A stretch of DNA of 44,523 nucleotides from Syntrophaceae bacterium (GCA_013388675.1 JACAEW010000140.1:1-44523), one strand, 5' to 3'. Counted from the first letter of the stretch, positions 1 to 8,229 are shown. The notes: generated by a model from the letters alone, not told the origin. Made by a program: numbers and translations.

Positions 1-89
1 AATCCCAGGTTAAACAACGACAACCCCATTGATTTCCAACGCGACCCGATGGAAGAACCGCTGCCTCAGGATGTCCTGCCCCGGGCGGG

Positions 90-437
90 ATGCCGCCCTG
101 GGCCCGGCCAACTCTCTTCCGGCAGGGGCAGACCCGGGAAGATCAAAATCTTCCTCAAGCACCCACTCGATTGGGAGAAGACCCAGAAAAGAAGAACCGG
201 CAGGAATGGGAGGCGTTTCTCAATTCACCCCGGGTGGAACTCCTGCCGCATGACCTCGAAACGGCAGCCTACCATGCTCTCATCGTCAAGAGATTGAAGG
301 CAAGAGGGCGGCCCATTCCCACAAACGATATTTGGGTCGCCGCCAATGCGATGAAGCATGGTTTGGCGCTTTATTCTTTCGACCGACACTTTGAAGAGAT
401 CGAAGGTTTGCTGCTGTTCCCGGGCAATATCAAATGA
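90..437 (+). pseudogene. PIN-domain (VapC-like) toxin, N-terminally broken
   Basis: The last 90 or so residues read as the C-terminal half of a VapC-type PIN ribonuclease. They contain EKKNRQEWEAFLNSPRVELLP, then GRPIPTNDIWVAA with the conserved Asp, then SFDRHFEEIEGL. PIN toxins normally begin with an MxxxDTN-type strand that carries the first acidic residue. Nothing like it appears upstream in any frame: the sequence before about position 175 reads as unrelated text, and the frame is closed by a stop at 30-32. No ribosome binding site precedes the ATG at 90 and no antitoxin gene is visible, though the window starts only 89 bases upstream. It is most likely a decayed or frameshifted toxin gene. 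Confidence 0.6.
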
Positions 438-566
438 TGGTCCTGGAAAAAGTCAAATAAATGGGCCCTCTCCCTGCCACAAGGGAAGAGAATATTCATA
501 AAATCTGATGCGTAAATTCTCGGAGTCCAGAGCGCGAAATTCAAATAAAGTCCGGAAGGATTCTCT

Positions 567-1325
567 TCACATTTGCTTGAATACGTGCAGGTAGCGATGG
601 CTCACGGTGAGGATTTCGGGCCGATCCTTCAGGCGCAACTCGCCCCTTCCGGTCAGGGAACGCCCCACCCGGGCGATGGCGGCGGCATTCACGATCGTTC
701 CCCGGTGGATCTGCCAGAACTGATCGGGGTCCAATTCGTTGAGCAATTCCCTGATCGTCTTGCGGATGAGCGATTCTCCCGCCTTGGTGATCACCCGGGT
801 ATATTTGTCTCCCGCCTGAAAGTAGCATACCTCTTCCACCGGGAAAAGACGAACCCCGTCTTTGTGCTGCACCCGCACCCACCGCAGGAATGAAGGGCCT
901 TTTTTCTGCCCCAAGATCCGCTCCAAGATTTCGGCAACCTCGGCGGAGGGCTTGAAAGGGGTTGCAACCTGTTCCTGCAGGCGCTTCACCGTCTTTTCCA
1001 GCCGCTCGCGGGTGACCGGCTTTAACAGGTAATCGACCGCACCTTTCTCAAAGGCTTCCACGGCGTATTCATCATAGGCGGTGACGAAAACGACCCGGCA
1101 GGTGCCGGCGATCTTTCGGGCCACCTCCATACCGGTCAAGCCGGGCATTCGGATGTCCAGGAAGATGATCTCCGGTTGATGTTTAGCGATGACCTCCATG
1201 GCCTCGCGGCCGTTCCGGGCCTCTGCGCAAATGATCAAATCAGGCCAGACTTCCGAAAGCCTGGCTTTCAGGTATTTGCGGAGCTCCTCTTCGTCATCGG
1301 CGATGAGGGCTTTGATCTTTTTCAT
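567..1325 (-). CDS. LytTR-family response regulator
   Basis: This 252-residue protein is a two-domain response regulator. Residues 1-120 form a CheY-like receiver, with acidic residues D10/D11, the phosphorylation site D57 in FLDIRMPG, the conserved Thr/Ala in FVTAYDEYA, and Lys in LLKPVT. Residues about 145-250 form a LytTR DNA-binding domain (VEEVCYFQAGDKYTRV, FWQIHRGTIVNAAAI, LTVSHRYL). It should be a cytoplasmic transcription factor activated by the LytS-type kinase encoded just upstream on the same strand. The roughly 200 bases between the two genes hold a palindromic repeat, which is unusual for a pair like this. The target genes cannot be read from the sequence. Confidence 0.93.
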   Translation of the reverse strand: MKKIKALIADDEEELRKYLKARLSEVWPDLIICAEARNGREAMEVIAKHQPEIIFLDIRMPGLTGMEVARKIAGTCRVVFVTAYDEYAVEAFEKGAVDYLLKPVTRERLEKTVKRLQEQVATPFKPSAEVAEILERILGQKKGPSFLRWVRVQHKDGVRLFPVEEVCYFQAGDKYTRVITKAGESLIRKTIRELLNELDPDQFWQIHRGTIVNAAAIARVGRSLTGRGELRLKDRPEILTVSHRYLHVFKQM

Positions 1326-1382
1326 TGCTTAAGAAACTTTAAAAACGGAACGGTTTCGTGGTTTGAAAAAGACTTTCCCGAA

Positions 1383-1490
1383 ATCCCTCCCGGCCTCCCT
1401 TTACAAAGGGAGGAGGGGGAGTTCAAGGGAATTCGATGAATCATTAAATCCTCCCCCTTTGAAAAAGGGGGATAAAGGGGGATTTGAATT
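1383..1490. repeat. Palindromic CCCCCTTT/AAAGGGGG repeat (copy 1)
   Basis: There are two adjacent hairpins. One has arms 1394-1402 and 1405-1413 (CCTCCCTTT/AAAGGGAGG). The other has arms 1452-1460 and 1464-1472 (TCCCCCTTT/AAAGGGGGA), followed by a further AAAGGGGGA. The same motif recurs near 3825, 34540, 43130 and 44000. This copy separates a kinase gene from its regulator gene. It may fold in the transcript and change the ratio of the two products, but that is inference. Confidence 0.8.
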
Positions 1491-1528
1491 AATCAAATCC
1501 TGAAAATCTGCGCTCATCTGCGTCCCAA

Positions 1529-2590
1529 TCATTTGTCTTTTTGATTCGGGATCTCGAGAATCGCCTTCAACCCCGATGGGTTGTTATCTTGGAGGATTAA
1601 TTTGCCTTCCCCGTCAAAGAGAGTCTGAAGCCGTTCCCGGATATTGGAGAGTCCGATGCCGGCCGCAGCTTTCTCATCCAGTCCCATCCCATTGTCGGAA
1701 ACGAGAATTTGGAGATACCCATTCTTTTCCTCAGCCCCGACGAAAATCTCCCCTCCATCGATCCTGGGCTCCAAACCGTGGCGAATGGCGTTTTCAACCA
1801 GCGGCTGGACCAGCATGGGGGGGAAAGGGCGGCTCTTCAGATGTTCCGGGATTTCGATCCGGTAGCGCAGCCGGTCCCCCATCCGCACCTTGTAAATATT
1901 CATGTACGCCCGGATCAGGTCCATTTCCTGTTCCAGGGTGGTTGTTTTTCCCCGCGTCCGGGAAAGGGAGGCCCGTAAATAGCGAGTCAGATCGGCCAGC
2001 ATCTCCTTCCCTTTTCCCGAATCGGTTTCCAGGAGACTCAGGATGGTGGAAAGGCTGTTGAACAGAAAGTGGGGTTCCACCTGGGCTTGGAGGAGCCGCA
2101 GGCGGCTTTCCAGGTTTTCCTTTTCCAGGGAGAGCCTCCGGATCCGTTCCTCCTGGACGAGGTCTCGCGCTTGGGCGATCTCTTCCCGGGACATAAAAAA
2201 ATAGGTGATGATCGTCCCAAAAAGGAGGCCCAAGAAAAAGAGCTGGAAGATCGGAACCTGCTCCCCATGCAAGATAAAGGAAAGGGGGATCCCGGTAAGG
2301 GCAGAAGCCAGGAAGGACCCTGCCACAGTCCCGATGCCGATGGCCGCCGCCACGATGAGCGTATTGCGCGCCGGAGAATGGGTATGGAACCAATATTTCC
2401 CGGCCAGGACACAGCCGCAGATGGAAAGGCCGAGGGACTGGGAAAAGACAAAGTTGATGTACCACCCCTTTCCATAGCCGATAAAGGTCAAAAAGACAGC
2501 GATGAGGGTGTTGAAACCCATGGTAATCGCCAGAACCTTGAAGATTCCTTTCCCGCTCACCGCTCTTTCGAATATCATCATGCCGGCCAT
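1529..2590 (-). CDS. LytS/AlgZ-type sensor histidine kinase
   Basis: This 353-residue membrane kinase has four or so hydrophobic segments in residues 17-130, a short coiled coil, and then a His_kinase domain of the LytS/YehU type. The phospho-acceptor is H174 in QVEPHFLFNSL. The N-box is QPLVENAIRHGLEP and the glycine-rich ATP-binding box is SDNGMGLDEKAAAGIGLSNIRERL. It should autophosphorylate and pass phosphate to the LytTR regulator encoded downstream. There is no large extracytoplasmic sensor domain, so the signal is probably sensed within the membrane segments. The start is uncertain: Met codons at 1, 4 and 5 are all possible and none has a strong ribosome binding site. Confidence 0.9.
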   Translation of the reverse strand: MAGMMIFERAVSGKGIFKVLAITMGFNTLIAVFLTFIGYGKGWYINFVFSQSLGLSICGCVLAGKYWFHTHSPARNTLIVAAAIGIGTVAGSFLASALTGIPLSFILHGEQVPIFQLFFLGLLFGTIITYFFMSREEIAQARDLVQEERIRRLSLEKENLESRLRLLQAQVEPHFLFNSLSTILSLLETDSGKGKEMLADLTRYLRASLSRTRGKTTTLEQEMDLIRAYMNIYKVRMGDRLRYRIEIPEHLKSRPFPPMLVQPLVENAIRHGLEPRIDGGEIFVGAEEKNGYLQILVSDNGMGLDEKAAAGIGLSNIRERLQTLFDGEGKLILQDNNPSGLKAILEIPNQKDK

Positions 2591-2690
2591 CCCGGTTATT
2601 TGCCCTGGGGCTTTTCCATAGGGTTTTGTTTTTTCTTAGGGTACACCAGAAAAAACAAAAATGAAAGGAAACCTTAAAGGGGACTTGGGA

Positions 2691-2743
2691 GGTGAGAGGG
2701 GAGAGTTGTCCTTGCTCACAACTCTCAACTCCCTACTCTCACC
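2691..2743. other. Interrupted inverted repeat after the SCP2 membrane gene
   Basis: GGTGAGAG (2691-2698) pairs with CTCTCACC (2736-2743), and AGAGTTGT (2702-2709) pairs with ACAACTCT (2718-2725), around a short loop. It lies just past the stop of the minus-strand gene at 2750. There is no T-run on that strand, so I read it as a transcript-end hairpin rather than a classical terminator. Confidence 0.45.
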
Positions 2744-2749
2744 TCTGGT

Positions 2750-3694
2750 TCAGGAGGCGGAGGGGGCCCGGAATAGCTGCCCCATCCGGAGAAGGAGGCT
2801 CATGTCTCCCTCGACCTGATACAGTCCATCCATCAGCGCCTTGGCCCGGTTGATCTCTCCCCGGGCGACTTTCAGCCAAATGTCCCCGGGTGAACGAATG
2901 GTCAAACGGGGGGATTTCACCTCTCCTTCCCGATAGGTGCATTTCCCATCGGCAATGGATAGCACCATCCGGCCCCCCCCTTCTCCAGAGATGTCAAACT
3001 GGATTTCGGCGGAAATATCTTTCCCTTCCGACGGATTAAAGGCCCCGGGCATTCCGGAAATGAGTTCCTTAGCCGTTCCGGGAGAAAGGTCAGGTCCAGG
3101 CGAAGGGGCGGGAAACTCCCTCTTGAGATAATATCCCGGGTACATTTTGGAGAAGGGAAGCCCAACTCCGAGAACCAGGATCAACGGCAGAAGGATGGCA
3201 TAGAAAGGCTTTCCATGACCCAGCCAGCACGATAGGGCAGCGAGGGAAAAAACCCCGCTCCAGAAATAGGTGATATGGAAATTAATGGTGCGAAACTGCG
3301 GGGTTTTCCACACCGCTTCGGGGGTCCATTGCTTGGCGATGGCAAAGGTGAAAGGGTCATACCCAAAGACCTGGGGCAGTAACGTGATCGAAAAGAGGGT
3401 CACGTAGAGAAGGGTTGTGGAATGCTTCACAAAAAGCGAAGAGATCGAGGGCGGGGCCAGAAATACCCACACCGTTCCTGCGGCAAGGAAGCCTAAAAAA
3501 CCTTTCTCCAGATAGGTGGAGTGTCCTAACCATCTTGTGGATAGAATCGCCTGGGTTGCGGCCAGAAGAAGGCCGATGGTCACCGCCAGCTTGGCTTGCG
3601 CCGGCGAGGCATCCCCGGTTCGGGCGATGACCTTAAATACAGCGACGGGGAAAAAAGAAGTGATCATCAAGACAAGGCTTGTTTTGGATTGCAT
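2750..3694 (-). CDS. Membrane protein with C-terminal SCP2 domain
   Basis: The protein has 314 residues. Residues 1-190 contain six or so hydrophobic segments and match no family I recognise. Residues about 215-310 form an SCP2-type (sterol carrier protein 2) lipid-binding fold, with AEIQFDISGEGGG, PRLTIRSPGDIWLKVARGEIN and the end motif YQVEGDMSLLLRMGQLF. The arrangement suggests a membrane protein that presents or carries a hydrophobic ligand. The next gene upstream on the same strand ends in a closely similar SCP2 domain, so the two probably act on the same kind of ligand. The intervening 320 bases hold a miniature inverted-repeat element, so they need not be one operon. Confidence 0.8.
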   Translation of the reverse strand: MQSKTSLVLMITSFFPVAVFKVIARTGDASPAQAKLAVTIGLLLAATQAILSTRWLGHSTYLEKGFLGFLAAGTVWVFLAPPSISSLFVKHSTTLLYVTLFSITLLPQVFGYDPFTFAIAKQWTPEAVWKTPQFRTINFHITYFWSGVFSLAALSCWLGHGKPFYAILLPLILVLGVGLPFSKMYPGYYLKREFPAPSPGPDLSPGTAKELISGMPGAFNPSEGKDISAEIQFDISGEGGGRMVLSIADGKCTYREGEVKSPRLTIRSPGDIWLKVARGEINRAKALMDGLYQVEGDMSLLLRMGQLFRAPSAS

Positions 3695-3789
3695 TTTCGT
3701 TCCTCTTTTTGGAAAGGTTTTTAAATTGGGTAAAGGATAACGGACTTCAGACCTCAGACCTCAGACCCGGGACCTCTGGCATATTATTC

Positions 3790-3932
3790 AGAGCTTATCC
3801 TTAAATAAGATTCTTTTGTTCAATCCCCCTTTGAAAAAGGGGGATATAGGGGGATTTGCTTTGGATCGCTTTTGAAAAATCCCCCCCGACCCCCCTTTCC
3901 AAAGGGGGGAATATTATTTATGGACAAGCTCT
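3790..3932. mobile_element. 143-bp miniature inverted-repeat element (copy A)
   Basis: The ends are AGAGCTTATCC (3790-3800) and GGACAAGCTCT (3922-3932), an 11-bp inverted repeat with one mismatch. Inside are two CCCCCTTT-type hairpins (about 3825-3843 and 3891-3909). A second copy at 43961-44244 aligns to it without gaps once a 141-bp insertion is removed. The element has no coding capacity, so it would need a transposase supplied in trans. It occupies most of the gap between the two SCP2 genes. Confidence 0.8.
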
Positions 3933-4016
3933 CAGTTCTTTTCCATTCATGGCCATTTCCATTTCTTTTTGGAGTGCCTGGAAAAATCGGTCTTTCCCGC
4001 CGGCGGCGAAAAGCAT

Positions 4017-5180
4017 TCATCGGGAAAAAAGACGATTCATCTTGAGCAGGAGATTCATATCTCCCTCGACCTTGTACCGCCCGTCCAGGAAAGCCTGCGG
4101 GCCGCTTATTTCTCCCCTCGAGATCTTTAGCCAGACATCGGCAGGGGTTTTAATGGTCAGGTTCGGCTTATCCGCCGGCCCTTCATGGAATGTGCACGCC
4201 CCTTCGGAAATGCGTAGATGGGCCACGAACGTTTCGTCCCCCTGGACCTCAAACTGGTATACGGCCGACAACCCCTCGGCCGCAGCCGCGTTGAAAGCCA
4301 GGGGCATCATGGCCAATAACTCCCGGCACGTCTTGGCTGCGATGGCCCCGGGAGCACGAGCCTTCCTTGTTTCTCCCCCGGCTTGGGTTTTCTTCTTTTC
4401 TTTCTGCTGCTCGATCATGTCTTTGATCCAGGCCTCCCTCATCCCCGGGTCCCGGGTGGATTCCGCCGGCCTTTGCTGGATGTAAGCCTGGAAGCCTTCA
4501 TAAAAACCATGTTCCTGCCAGTGTCTGAAATCGTGCCCCATGACCGTGTCCTTCTGACTCCGCACCAGGTCTCCCATGAATTGGTAGTACCGCAGATCCC
4601 GGTCGGTGGCGGGATAGCGGCGGTTTTCCATGATGGCCCGCGCTAGGTCCCGGGCCAAATCTGCAGCTCTGGCTTCAATCGCCTCTTTTCCCCAGAACCC
4701 TCCTGGCTGGACCGCCATGGCGGTCAAAGCGCCCACGGGGAAGGCCCCAAAGGTGCGGAGGAGAAAGCCTAAATAGGAGGCAACATCTGTTTCTCCCAGA
4801 CCGGCCGAAACAGAAATGGCCAGGCCCGGTTTCCATGTGGACCTGGGTTTATGCCCAAAGGCCAGGCTACGGTCCAGGAAGGTTTTCATCTGGCCGGTCA
4901 CGCTAAAAAAGTAAACCGGAGAAGCCAGGACTATGCCCTGGGCAGCAAGGAGTCTCTCGGTAACCCCCCGGTGGTCGTCATCGATCCAGCATTTTCCCTT
5001 CTCCATGCAGAATGCGCATCCGGTGCAGTATTGAATGTCAAGCTCGGCCAGGTTTATGATTTCCAGGTCAAAACCCTCCTGGGTGAGCGTCGGCCGGAGC
5101 ATCCCGATCATCTGGGAAGTATTCCCGATCCCCCCGTGGGGAGACCCGTTCACGGCAACGATGGTAGGTTTTTGATCCAT
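4017..5180 (-). CDS. Flavodoxin-like NAD(P)H-FMN reductase fused to SCP2 domain
   Basis: This is a 387-residue fusion. Residues 1-180 are an NADPH-dependent FMN reductase / iron-sulfur flavoprotein-like domain, with the phosphate-binding loop NGSPHGGIGNTS, the cysteine cluster CTGCAFCMEKGKC, and SPVYFFSVTGQMKTFLDRS. A helical linker with a charged stretch (QQKEKKKTQ) follows. The last 105 or so residues form an SCP2 domain (VYQFEVQGDE, PNLTIKTPADVWLKISRGEIS, YKVEGDMNLLLKMNRLF). Such reductases move electrons to small quinones or other acceptors, so a fused lipid-binding domain could deliver a hydrophobic substrate; this is inference. The start has a clear site, AGGAGGAAC, before the ATG. The protein is soluble and cytoplasmic. 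Confidence 0.88.
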   Translation of the reverse strand: MDQKPTIVAVNGSPHGGIGNTSQMIGMLRPTLTQEGFDLEIINLAELDIQYCTGCAFCMEKGKCWIDDDHRGVTERLLAAQGIVLASPVYFFSVTGQMKTFLDRSLAFGHKPRSTWKPGLAISVSAGLGETDVASYLGFLLRTFGAFPVGALTAMAVQPGGFWGKEAIEARAADLARDLARAIMENRRYPATDRDLRYYQFMGDLVRSQKDTVMGHDFRHWQEHGFYEGFQAYIQQRPAESTRDPGMREAWIKDMIEQQKEKKKTQAGGETRKARAPGAIAAKTCRELLAMMPLAFNAAAAEGLSAVYQFEVQGDETFVAHLRISEGACTFHEGPADKPNLTIKTPADVWLKISRGEISGPQAFLDGRYKVEGDMNLLLKMNRLFSR

Positions 5181-5453
5181 TTCTGTTCCTCCTTTTTTTG
5201 ATTTACTGCTTTATGCCAGAATAAATCGAAATCCGGGGCTCCACAACGGAAAGGCGATGAACCGGAGAAATCGGGGGATGAAATGAATGGGGGAGGAGCG
5301 AATCGAAAATTAGGGGGTAAGACGGGAGAGGAATTAGGCGTTCCGCTTCACTTTTTCAACAAAGATGAATAAGATGTTCCTGCGAGGTTCCCGTCTATTC
5401 TTATAACCCGGGAGGCCACATTTTACGGGTGTTTTCTTTGGAAAATTCGATCT

Positions 5454-5885
5454 TTATCCCTGGAAGGGATTCAGGATGGTAACGGATTCGATCCGCGACC
5501 CGCTCTGAAAGTCCTCGGATAAAAGAAAATCCTCCTGGGCGGAAAGGGCAGATTGAAGAATGAGGCTGTCCCAAAACGAGAAGTGATATCGGCCCTTGAG
5601 ATCGATCGCTCCAAGGATGATTACTGCGTCATTGATAACTGTTGGCCAATGCAAAAGGTCCAAAATAATGCCTTTCGCGGTCCGGTGAGAAACCGGATTT
5701 CTCACTTTCTGTGTCAGGCTGACAAAAAGCTCCTGAAGGACTTGGGTGCTGATCACCCCGGTTTGATGATCCCAGAGGGCACCCAGAATTTCGGTCGAAG
5801 CCTTCCACTTCGCTCCGGCGATCGGATCATAAGCGCAAACGAATAATTTCGTATCCACAAAAAATTTATCTGTGGTGTAATTCAT
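5454..5885 (-). CDS. PIN-domain toxin (VapC-like)
   Basis: This 143-residue PIN-domain protein carries the expected acidic residues: FFVDTKLFVCAYDP near the start, QVLQELFVSL in the middle, and FSFWDSLILQSAL with LLSEDFQSG at the end. VapC proteins are Mg-dependent RNases that cut tRNA or rRNA and stop growth until bound by their antitoxin. The gene overlaps the upstream antitoxin gene by 20 bases, the normal arrangement for a coupled pair. All key residues are present, so it is probably functional, unlike the PIN remnant at the left end of the window. Confidence 0.85.
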   Translation of the reverse strand: MNYTTDKFFVDTKLFVCAYDPIAGAKWKASTEILGALWDHQTGVISTQVLQELFVSLTQKVRNPVSHRTAKGIILDLLHWPTVINDAVIILGAIDLKGRYHFSFWDSLILQSALSAQEDFLLSEDFQSGSRIESVTILNPFQG

Positions 5886-6153
5886 CTCTTTTCCAATCGA
5901 TTGCCCCCCGGGTACCCAGGCCTGACCCCTTGCGCATCAATCTCTTCTGTCGCCCGGCCGCCGCTTGATATTTCCGTTTCCCGTCCGAGGCTTTCTGGAG
6001 CAGGTCCCTGACCAATGCATTCAGAGAAATCCTTCTTTCGGCAGCCAGGATCCTCCCTTTCTTCAGCACCTCTTTGGGAAGGGAAAAGTAATATTTTGCC
6101 TTTCCATATTGAAGGACCCCCTTGATTCTTTTCTTTGCTTTTTTACATATCAA
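5866..6153 (-). CDS. Ribbon-helix-helix antitoxin partner
   Basis: This 95-residue basic protein lies directly upstream of the PIN toxin and overlaps it. Residues 18-50 (AKYYFSLPKEVLKKGRILAAERRISLNALVRDLL) look like a ribbon-helix-helix DNA-binding unit: a short strand followed by two helices, with SLNALV at the second helix. The charged, probably unstructured tail (residues 55-95) would wrap the toxin. By analogy with other VapB proteins it should neutralise the toxin and repress the operon. The start is the first Met; a later start would cut into the strand. Confidence 0.7.
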   Translation of the reverse strand: MICKKAKKRIKGVLQYGKAKYYFSLPKEVLKKGRILAAERRISLNALVRDLLQKASDGKRKYQAAAGRQKRLMRKGSGLGTRGAIDWKRDELHHR

Positions 6154-6344
6154 ACAATTATGTGTAAGTCAAAGAGAGGCGCAACCCTGGGCCTTTAGCG
6201 GAAAAGAGAGGAGGGGATTTTTTTCCGGGCGAGGTTTTGTCCCTTCACCCCCATAAGCCAGGACGAGGCGGGAGCCAGATGGACGGCCCTGGGAGGAGAT
6301 CGCATAGATGCGGCGGGAGGGGCCTTAATTGGCGATGACGGATT

Positions 6345-7064
6345 TTAGATTTTCTCAAGCTCCACGACGAGGGGAAGATGATCGGAAGCCCAGCGGGCCA
6401 TGGGGTTTTGGGGTACGGCTATCTTTCTGACCGAAAGGTCCGCGGAGATAAAAACATGGTCAATTCGGCGGATGGGGAATCGACTCGGCCAGGTCTTCTT
6501 GGGACGGCCGGCTTTCCAATGGCGCTGGGCGTCGTGAAAGCTGCGGTCCAAAAGCCGATAGGCGGCTGAGTGAGGCCCGGCGTTGAAATCCCCGCAGAGG
6601 ATGAGGGGCGGGCGGCAACGGGGGTTCCCACTCCAATCCGGCCCCAGGAGCGCCTCCACCTGGCGCAAGCGCTCCTGACTGTGGTGTCCCAGGTGTGCAT
6701 TAATCACCTGGACGATGTCCTCTCCGATCCGCACTTGCACCCAGATGGCGCTGCGGATTGGAAAATGGTAGTTCGGTAGACCGGGGAGTCTTTCTTCCCG
6801 GATGAGACGCATGGGGTGGCGGCTCAAAATGGCATTGGCGTATAAGCCCCGGTTCTCCAGAGGGGGCGAATCGGGCTGAAAATACATGCCCAGGTCCTCG
6901 GCAATCAGGCGGGCCTGTTCGATACGCTTCCTTCGAAAGAGATTTGAATCGATCTCCTGCAAGGCAAGAATATCCGGATCGCACCGGCTAATGACCCTAA
7001 CAATAGGTCCCAGGTTTCCCTGACGGTCCCCTCCCTTACCGGCGTGAATGTTGTAGGTAACCAC
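6345..7064 (-). CDS. Endonuclease/exonuclease/phosphatase (EEP) family hydrolase
   Basis: This 239-residue protein has the full set of EEP motifs: VVTYNIHAG with the metal-binding Asn, ILALQEID with Glu, INAHLGHHS, LILCGDFNAGPHS with the Asp/Asn pair, RRIDHVFIS, and the final ASDHLPLVVELE with the Asp-His pair. The family includes nucleases and phosphodiesterases that act on nucleic acids or lipid headgroups. No signal peptide is visible. The GTG start is 18 bases from an AAGGAG site, which is far; an in-frame CTG six bases after that site would add four residues. It appears to be transcribed alone, divergently from the DUF5132/HMA_2 operon. Confidence 0.88.
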   Translation of the reverse strand: MVTYNIHAGKGGDRQGNLGPIVRVISRCDPDILALQEIDSNLFRRKRIEQARLIAEDLGMYFQPDSPPLENRGLYANAILSRHPMRLIREERLPGLPNYHFPIRSAIWVQVRIGEDIVQVINAHLGHHSQERLRQVEALLGPDWSGNPRCRPPLILCGDFNAGPHSAAYRLLDRSFHDAQRHWKAGRPKKTWPSRFPIRRIDHVFISADLSVRKIAVPQNPMARWASDHLPLVVELEKI

Positions 7065-7224
7065 CGAGAATATCAGGCCAATCTCCTTCGAAATGTCCGA
7101 GTCACGACCCGGGGAATAAAAGCTATACCCTTTTCGAGTATTTCAAGACGGGAACCTTCCAGTAGGAAAGTAATGAAAGATCTCTTGGCGAGACCATTGA
7201 CATCCAAATTTATGAGTTTAAAAT

Positions 7225-7267
7225 AAATTAACAATTATTTATGCTTTTGTAAAATAATTGTTAATTT
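7225..7267. promoter_or_regulatory. AT-rich 16-bp perfect inverted repeat at the HMA_2 operon promoter
   Basis: The arms 7225-7240 (AAATTAACAATTATTT) and 7252-7267 are exact reverse complements around an 11-base spacer. A plausible sigma-70 promoter lies within: TTAACA (7228-7233), 16 bases, then TAAAAT (7250-7255). The first ribosome binding site is at 7284-7290. Such a palindrome over a promoter suggests an operator. Its right half, TTGTAAAATAATTGTTAA, closely resembles a sequence at 16020-16040. Confidence 0.6.
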
Positions 7268-7299
7268 TTGCCTAAACCCAAAAAAGGAGGGGAATGCTC

Positions 7300-7599
7300 A
7301 TGGCGTCTTTGGGTAATTTGTTTTCCAACGGATTAAAGGGGAACATCGTTTCGGGATTGGCCATCGGAGTCGGGGTGGCGATTCTGGCTCCCGTCGTGAT
7401 TCCCATTCTGGCGGGAGTCGCCAAGCCCCTGGCCAAAGGGGCGATCAAGGGCGGGATCCTGGTCTATGAAAAAGGAAAGGAAATCTACGGAGAAGTGACC
7501 GAGGTAGTGGAAGACCTGGCGGCCGAGGCCCGCTCCGAGCTTTCCGCAGCCCACAAAGAAGGCTCTGCCGCGGTTGCTGAGGGAGAAAAAAGTGTCTAA
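7300..7599 (+). CDS. DUF5132-like small membrane-associated protein
   Basis: This 99-residue protein has a glycine- and proline-rich hydrophobic segment at residues 10-40 (GNIVSGLAIGVGVAILAPVVIPIL), then AKPLAKGAIKGGILVYEKGKE and an acidic alanine-rich helical tail. The pattern matches DUF5132-type proteins as I know them, which are often encoded beside HMA_2 P-type ATPases. The Met at 7300 is preferred over 7294 because AAGGAGG (7284-7290) is nine bases upstream of it. It is the first gene of a plus-strand operon and overlaps the next by eight bases. Function is unknown; the glycine-zipper-like segment suggests oligomerisation in a membrane. Confidence 0.75.
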   Translation: MASLGNLFSNGLKGNIVSGLAIGVGVAILAPVVIPILAGVAKPLAKGAIKGGILVYEKGKEIYGEVTEVVEDLAAEARSELSAAHKEGSAAVAEGEKSV

Positions 7600-8074
7600 C
7601 CCGGCCGAAGGACACATTTCCCACCAATCCCCCGGAAGGCTGAGAATCAAATTCCCCGAACAAAAGGGGCAAGAGAATTTCTTCAACAAGCTGGGGAAGA
7701 AATTGTTGAGCTGCCCGGGGGTGCAGAAGGTCGAAGCCAATCCTTCGACGGGAAGTGTCCTCCTGCTCCACGAATCCGATTCCCGGTCCATTGTCGAATT
7801 CGCCCGTGGGAAAAAGATTTTTCATGTCAGCGAGCCCAAGAAGGGGGAAAGTCCTTTTCACCAGAATCTCATCTCTTCTTTCGCCGGGCTGAATGAGAGA
7901 GTGAAATCGGGCATGGGGGGGCAGATCGACTTGTGGGGAGTTATATCCCTGCTCCTCATTGGGGCGGGAATCTATCAAGTCGCCAGGGGGAACCTGGTGG
8001 CCATTCCCTGGTACACGGCTTTGTATTACGGCTCCAATATTCTTTTGAAGTCCAGGGACGGTGGAAACGAGTAA
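7592..8074 (+). CDS. HMA_2-domain protein with membrane anchor
   Basis: This protein has about 160 residues. The N-terminal 75 form a heavy-metal-associated-like (HMA_2) domain with HQSPGRLRIKFP and the later NPSTGSVLLLHE. The CxxC metal site of classical HMA domains is absent. Residues 118-145 are a hydrophobic segment (LWGVISLLLIGAGIYQVARG), so the protein is probably anchored in the membrane. The GTG at 7592 follows GGGAG at good distance and overlaps the end of the DUF5132 gene; a TTG at 7574 is the alternative. The domain recurs at the N-termini of three ATPases in this window, so it likely docks with or regulates such a pump. Confidence 0.8.
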   Translation: MSNPAEGHISHQSPGRLRIKFPEQKGQENFFNKLGKKLLSCPGVQKVEANPSTGSVLLLHESDSRSIVEFARGKKIFHVSEPKKGESPFHQNLISSFAGLNERVKSGMGGQIDLWGVISLLLIGAGIYQVARGNLVAIPWYTALYYGSNILLKSRDGGNE

Positions 8075-8229
8075 CTTTTTCCACCTTTAAATCGAGATCG
8101 ATCCCGCCCGAGTGCTCATTTCCAAGATGACAAGGGAAATCTAAGGGTGAGTCTCGGGGGTTCCCCGGAGATGAGGGGAAACTTTTGTCTCTTCATGGCC
8201 CCTGAGAGTCCCGGCAAGGATTTTGAAAT

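Noticed and set aside
1383-1490. Possible CRISPR or rho-independent terminators in the CCCCCTTT repeats
   Set aside because: There is no regular repeat-spacer pattern and no T-runs after the hairpins; the same sequence recurs in unrelated contexts, which fits a dispersed repeat.
3744-3775. Short tandem repeat of CAGACCT (three copies)
   Set aside because: It is too short and imperfect to be an array or binding-site cluster that I can support.
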